NCBI GenBank assembly: GCA_964352905.1
Contig: CAYGTS010000090.1
Span: forward strand, 1-10,868
Direction: 5' to 3'
Length of the DNA stretch: 10,868 bases
Origin: CAYGTS01 sp964352905
GTDB lineage: Bacteria; Pseudomonadota; Gammaproteobacteria; JAHCLG01
Positions 7,275-10,868 of this stretch are shown here, one piece after another. A model generated the notes under the pieces. It saw only the letters and a list, made by a program, of their open reading frames with translations, was not told the DNA's origin and searched no databases. Numbering within the stretch: position 1 is the first letter of the stretch; every line of letters begins with the position of its first letter. The position numbers and the translations under genes were made by a program.

Positions 7275-9663
7275 AAGCTAAAGGGGGTGAGCAGATACGA
7301 ATAGGCAATAAAGTTAAAACTTGTGTTTTACCCCAATCTTTGGCCTTGGCGCTAATAGTAATATAACGACCATCACGCCACAATGGCATTAAATCAGCAT
7401 AGTGTGAACTAAACAAATCACCCGATTCGCCTGGTGTAATCATAAATTGGCTGTGATCTAAATCGTTAAAATCAATAATTTCACGAAACCCAGCACCATT
7501 GTATTGTTGAAAATTATTGGCACGATACGTACCTGGATCAACCGTATAATAACCACCTCCTGTGGCAATCTTGCGATTAAAAATTAAGCCAAGCCATGCA
7601 TTTTGCCCTAAGACCATTTCTGGAAAAAGTGCTTGGTGAACCTTTCCCCATTGCCAGTGTGTGATGTGACCGTATTGTTGCTGCAATTTACTCACAGCTG
7701 CTTGTAAACTATGACTTAAGTACGCATCACAATTTTCATGACCATCATGACAAAACTCACCATTATGAGCTAATTGTTGTAAAATAAATAAGGGTTGGCG
7801 CCAACTATCAGTGAATTTTAAATGTTTGACCGGCATTAAACTTAATTGCCGATACCACGCAGCATAAATGGTTGCACCAATTGAATTACGCGTTAAATTA
7901 CCATCCCATTTTTTCAAGTACGCTAACGCTTTTTTGCTATTTTGATCTAACGGCTTAGTTTTTAATAAGTGCGCTTTTAATTGTTGCCAATACATATCCT
8001 GAAAATCATGCTGCATTTTTTTAAATTTAGTAACAGAATTAATTTTACCATTATTTAATAACATTAAAATTCGTTCAATCCGAAAGGGTGGTTCATACCA
8101 ACGAAAGTTAATTTGATACGGATAATTATCTGGCACTACTTTATTATTAGCCGAAGCTAAATAGCCTTTATGAGGGTTAAAGACATGCGGTAGTTTGGCA
8201 AAAGGAATAAAACCAGACCATTGATAAGCTTGGTTTGGTAGAACCGGCAAACTACCATTCCAACCATGACGAATTGGAATTTTTCCAGCCATATAATAGC
8301 CAATATTATTGTTTTGATCGGCATAAATAAAATTTTGTGTAGGACCTATATAATGGCTTAATGCATAAGTAAACTCTTGCCAGTTCTTTGCATAATTCAA
8401 CTCACAAAATGCTTCAGCACTGGTATCATTTGGTTGCAGTGCCACCCATTGTAGGGCAACTTTATATTTTTGATTATTATGAATGAAAGGTACTTTAACC
8501 ACATCACTAATCACCACACCATGCTGGGTATATTCTATTTTGAGTAACTCCGGTTTTTGTCCTTTGATATAAATTTTTTCAATTTGGGTTTTAATCACCG
8601 CGCTAGCAGGTTCAATATAAAGATCACTAGCATCAGGATTAACATTAGTAACTCCCCACGCAATATGATCATTATGCCCAAGAATGACTGCTGGTATACC
8701 AGCCAGCGTTGCACCACTCACATGTAAATTGGGAGATTTTAATTCAACCAAATACCAAACATCAGGGATTTTTAAATCCAAATGTGGATCGTTGGCTAAA
8801 ATTGGTTTGCCGGTTTGTGAGTGCGCCCCATCGACAACCCAATTATTCGAACCTTTACCGGCAGTTTTAGCTAAATGTAATTGTGCTTTCATGCCAGCAA
8901 TATAATCATTTAATGCATTTAATTGTTGTGTTAAAAAATGCTGCGACAATGCTTGATTTTGCAGTGCCTTTTTTTTTAAGGAAATACCAGATTGCAACAA
9001 CTCTTGATCATTTAAAATCGTTGCTGCTGATGCTGGATAAGGTGGTAATAATATGGGTAATGCTTTCACACCAAACTGTGTCACAATTTGATAATTTTCA
9101 ATTTTATGTGACCATGATGTTTCTAAATCAAATGCCATCATTTTAGCCCAAGCAAGGCTATCAATGACTGACCAAGCTTGTGGTTTGATCTGAATAATCA
9201 AGTACGGCAAGGGCAAGTTAGCCGTTTTTAAAAAAGCATTAACCCCTGCCGTATAACTTCTTAAAATGCGTTGTGTTTTTTGCGTTAATGCTGGCCATGC
9301 AGCTTTAGCAGCACGGTAAAATCCCCAAGTGCGTAAAAAGCGATCTTTTGCCAATGTGGTTTTGCCAAAATATTCACTTAACGTGCCTGCTGCAATATGT
9401 CGCTGAATATCCATTTGCCAAAAACGATCTTGTGCCTGCACATAGCCTAATGCAAAAAAAGCATCGAGATCGGATGCTTTGGCATTAATGTGTGGGATCC
9501 CGTATTGATCACGTGTGACTGTAACTTGGCCAGTAAGCCCTTTTAAAAAAACCTTGCCTTGCAAGTGATTACGCGTTGTAAAATAGGCATAACTGGCTAC
9601 TGCTATTAAGATTAAAAATAGTATTAGAATAAATAGTGTTATGCTAAAAAATATTTTTTTCAT
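7267..9663 (-). CDS. Penicillin acylase family Ntn hydrolase, substrate unknown
   Basis: Amide hydrolase of the penicillin G acylase/acyl-homoserine-lactone acylase superfamily, made as a precursor that cuts itself into alpha and beta chains. Residues 1-29 (charged MKK, then a long hydrophobic run at about 5-27) are a signal peptide or membrane anchor, so it should act in the periplasm. The cleavage site is GKG/SNNW, giving nucleophile S272 as beta-1. H294 in NDPHL is then beta-23, as in glutaryl and AHL acylases. D344 and D347 fall at beta-73 and beta-76, the calcium-ligand positions of E. coli penicillin acylase. N506 in SANN is the likely oxyanion asparagine. The length (798) is normal. 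AGGA lies 7 bases upstream of the ATG. It starts 23 bases after pyrD and is probably co-transcribed with it. The last roughly 11 residues look like an added tail whose final codons and stop come from a repeat. Candidate roles include quorum-signal or antibiotic amide cleavage; none is shown. Confidence 0.9.
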   Translation of the reverse strand: MKKIFFSITLFILILFLILIAVASYAYFTTRNHLQGKVFLKGLTGQVTVTRDQYGIPHINAKASDLDAFFALGYVQAQDRFWQMDIQRHIAAGTLSEYFGKTTLAKDRFLRTWGFYRAAKAAWPALTQKTQRILRSYTAGVNAFLKTANLPLPYLIIQIKPQAWSVIDSLAWAKMMAFDLETSWSHKIENYQIVTQFGVKALPILLPPYPASAATILNDQELLQSGISLKKKALQNQALSQHFLTQQLNALNDYIAGMKAQLHLAKTAGKGSNNWVVDGAHSQTGKPILANDPHLDLKIPDVWYLVELKSPNLHVSGATLAGIPAVILGHNDHIAWGVTNVNPDASDLYIEPASAVIKTQIEKIYIKGQKPELLKIEYTQHGVVISDVVKVPFIHNNQKYKVALQWVALQPNDTSAEAFCELNYAKNWQEFTYALSHYIGPTQNFIYADQNNNIGYYMAGKIPIRHGWNGSLPVLPNQAYQWSGFIPFAKLPHVFNPHKGYLASANNKVVPDNYPYQINFRWYEPPFRIERILMLLNNGKINSVTKFKKMQHDFQDMYWQQLKAHLLKTKPLDQNSKKALAYLKKWDGNLTRNSIGATIYAAWYRQLSLMPVKHLKFTDSWRQPLFILQQLAHNGEFCHDGHENCDAYLSHSLQAAVSKLQQQYGHITHWQWGKVHQALFPEMVLGQNAWLGLIFNRKIATGGGYYTVDPGTYRANNFQQYNGAGFREIIDFNDLDHSQFMITPGESGDLFSSHYADLMPLWRDGRYITISAKAKDWGKTQVLTLLPIRICSPPLALY

Positions 9664-9686
9664 GCCTGCATCCTGCTTTACTTTGC

Positions 9687-10721
9687 TCAGTGAGTTTGTT
9701 GTTTTGCTATCTTGGCGTAACTTTCAACACACTCACGAATTAAACTTGGTCCACGATAAATTAAACCACTATAAAGTTGCATTAAACTTGCACCTGCATG
9801 AACGCGTATAGGAATGTCATCAGCTGACATAATGCCACCTGCATTAATAATCGGTATTTGCCCATGTAGTTGTTGATGAAAGGCTTGGGTAATTTTAATG
9901 TTCAGCGCAGTAATCGGTTTACCACTTAAGCCACCCTCTTGTTGCGAATATTCCTGATTCAATAAATAATCACGCTGAATTGTGGTATTACCTACAATGA
10001 TACCATCGATTTCATATTCAATGCTGGCCACAGCAATATTTTGGATAGCGATAGGATCTAAGTCTGGTGCAACTTTAAGTATTAATGGTACTGTTTTAGA
10101 AAACTTTTTGGCTAAAGCTCGTTGTTTGGCTTTTAAGACCGCTAGCAAGCGGTGCAAATAATTACCAAATTGTAATTCGCGTAAATCCGCCGTGTTTGGT
10201 GAAGAAATATTGATCACCACATAATCAGCATGATCATAAACTTTTTCTAAACAATACAGGTAATCTTGCGCTGCTTCATTGATCGGTGTGCTGGCATTTT
10301 TGCCAATGTTAATGCCTAAAATACCTTTACGATGTGCTTTTTTAACTTTCGCTACTAAATAATCAACCCCTTTATTATTAAATCCCATACGGTTAATAAT
10401 GGCTTGATCATCGACTAAGCGAAATAACCTTGGTTTATCATTACCGGCTTGTGGTTTAGGCGTTACCGTGCCAATTTCAATAAAACCAAAACCTAAACTA
10501 AACAGCGCATCAATATAATCACCATTTTTATCTAAGCCAGCTGCCAAACCAATGGGATTGGGAAATTCGATTCCAAAACATTGACACGTATGCTGCGGCA
10601 CATGACTAAATAAACCAGTAACACCCAGGCGGTAAAAAAAATTCAGCGCTGTTAACGTGATGTGATGACTTTTTTCGGCATCCAATGAAAATAATAATGG
10701 TCGTAAGAATGAATATAACAT
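9687..10721 (-). CDS. pyrD: Dihydroorotate dehydrogenase (quinone), class 2
   Basis: Catalyses the fourth step of de novo pyrimidine synthesis, oxidising dihydroorotate to orotate with FMN and passing electrons to the quinone pool at the inner membrane. The N-terminal helix region MLYSFLRPLLFSLDAEKSHH (1-20) is the class 2 membrane/quinone-tunnel signature and fixes the start. FMN and substrate motifs follow: NPIGLAAGLDKNG (55-67), IGTVTPKPQ (83-91), RMGFNNKG (111-118), GINIGKN (136-142), NISSPNT (171-177) with S174 as the catalytic base serine of class 2 enzymes, LKVAPDLD (215-222), GNTT (244-247), GGLSGKP (263-269), INAGGI (292-297) and LYSGLIYRGP (316-325). All key residues appear present. 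The 344-residue length fits the family. No strong Shine-Dalgarno sequence is visible. It is the first gene of the minus-strand pair. Confidence 0.97.
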   Translation of the reverse strand: MLYSFLRPLLFSLDAEKSHHITLTALNFFYRLGVTGLFSHVPQHTCQCFGIEFPNPIGLAAGLDKNGDYIDALFSLGFGFIEIGTVTPKPQAGNDKPRLFRLVDDQAIINRMGFNNKGVDYLVAKVKKAHRKGILGINIGKNASTPINEAAQDYLYCLEKVYDHADYVVINISSPNTADLRELQFGNYLHRLLAVLKAKQRALAKKFSKTVPLILKVAPDLDPIAIQNIAVASIEYEIDGIIVGNTTIQRDYLLNQEYSQQEGGLSGKPITALNIKITQAFHQQLHGQIPIINAGGIMSADDIPIRVHAGASLMQLYSGLIYRGPSLIRECVESYAKIAKQQTH

Positions 10722-10753
10722 AATAAATCAATAACCCAATTTTGCAAAAGTGT

Positions 10754-10781
10754 AATATAGCGTTTGCCTTTCAAAATGCAA
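10754..10781 (-). promoter_or_regulatory. Putative sigma70 promoter of pyrD
   Basis: Read on the minus strand, TTGCAT (10781-10776) is followed after 16 bases by TATATT (10759-10754). Transcription would start roughly 25 bases before the pyrD ATG at 10721. Both hexamers match consensus only in part, and the spacer is one base shorter than ideal. The site sits between pyrD and the next repeat copy, whose first base is 9 bases upstream of the -35 hexamer. Confidence 0.4.
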
Positions 10782-10789
10782 AGATATTT

Positions 10790-10842
10790 GTAACTATTCA
10801 GCAAATTTGAAGATGAATTTACCGAGAACGTTCAGATTTGGT
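10790..10842 (+). repeat. Repeat copy upstream of pyrD
   Basis: GTAACTATTCAGCA (10790-10803) matches the left end of the element at 6242 and, as GCAATTATTCAGCA, the minus strand of 203-216. After a divergent stretch comes GAACGTTCAGATTTGGT (10826-10842), matching 7251-7267 at 16 of 17 positions. The two blocks are 22 bases apart here, against about 12 in the copy at 7228, so this copy carries an insertion or a different middle. It may extend beyond the window end. Bases 10843-10868 hold no recognisable gene. Confidence 0.65.
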
Positions 10843-10868
10843 GAACAACTACGAAAATATTTTTGAGA

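Noticed and set aside
7119..7304. A small plus-strand gene across the convergent gap
   Set aside because: It overlaps the end of the 5'-nucleotidase out of frame and the acylase C-terminus on the other strand, and has no ribosome site or recognisable motif.

Overview
The window is AT-rich DNA from a bacterium, most likely a gammaproteobacterium. Evidence for this is a class 2 (quinone-linked, membrane-associated) dihydroorotate dehydrogenase, an AddB-like/AddA-like repair pair of the roughly 900 + 1100 residue proteobacterial type, and a penicillin-acylase-family Ntn hydrolase. The AT-rich codon use and repeat-filled spacers would fit a Legionellales-like lineage, but that placement is a guess from style, not from a marker gene.

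Layout: two convergent blocks. The plus-strand block (positions 1-7231) opens with about 240 bases of palindromic repeat DNA that also holds a good sigma70-type promoter. It continues with an AddB-like nuclease/scaffold gene (242-2914) overlapping by ATGA an AddA-like UvrD-family helicase-nuclease gene (2911-6234). After a 97-base spacer filled by a palindromic repeat comes a cytosolic 5'-nucleotidase gene (6332-7231). The minus-strand block is a probable two-gene operon: pyrD (10721 to 9687), then 23 bases later a penicillin-acylase-family gene (9663 to 7267). The 3' ends of the two blocks are only 35 bases apart, and that gap is another copy of the repeat.

How the genes relate: the first two genes should form one heterodimeric helicase-nuclease that resects double-strand breaks for homologous recombination. 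Both subunits keep an apparently intact PD-(D/E)XK nuclease site, and the AddB-like subunit keeps the four cysteines of an iron-sulfur clasp. PyrD (pyrimidine synthesis) and the 5'-nucleotidase (nucleotide dephosphorylation) both touch nucleotide metabolism but lie on opposite strands with no sign of co-regulation. The substrate of the acylase cannot be read from the sequence.

The least ordinary content is between the genes. A degenerate, partly palindromic repeat family recurs in every intergenic spacer except the short pyrD-acylase one. Its recognisable pieces are GTAACTATTCA, GTAGCAGGGAACGTTCAGA and TTGGTCAATATA. Copies appear to supply the promoter of the repair operon, the ribosome binding site and stop codon of the 5'-nucleotidase, and the stop codon of the acylase. 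No RNA genes, CRISPR array, transposase or broken genes were seen.
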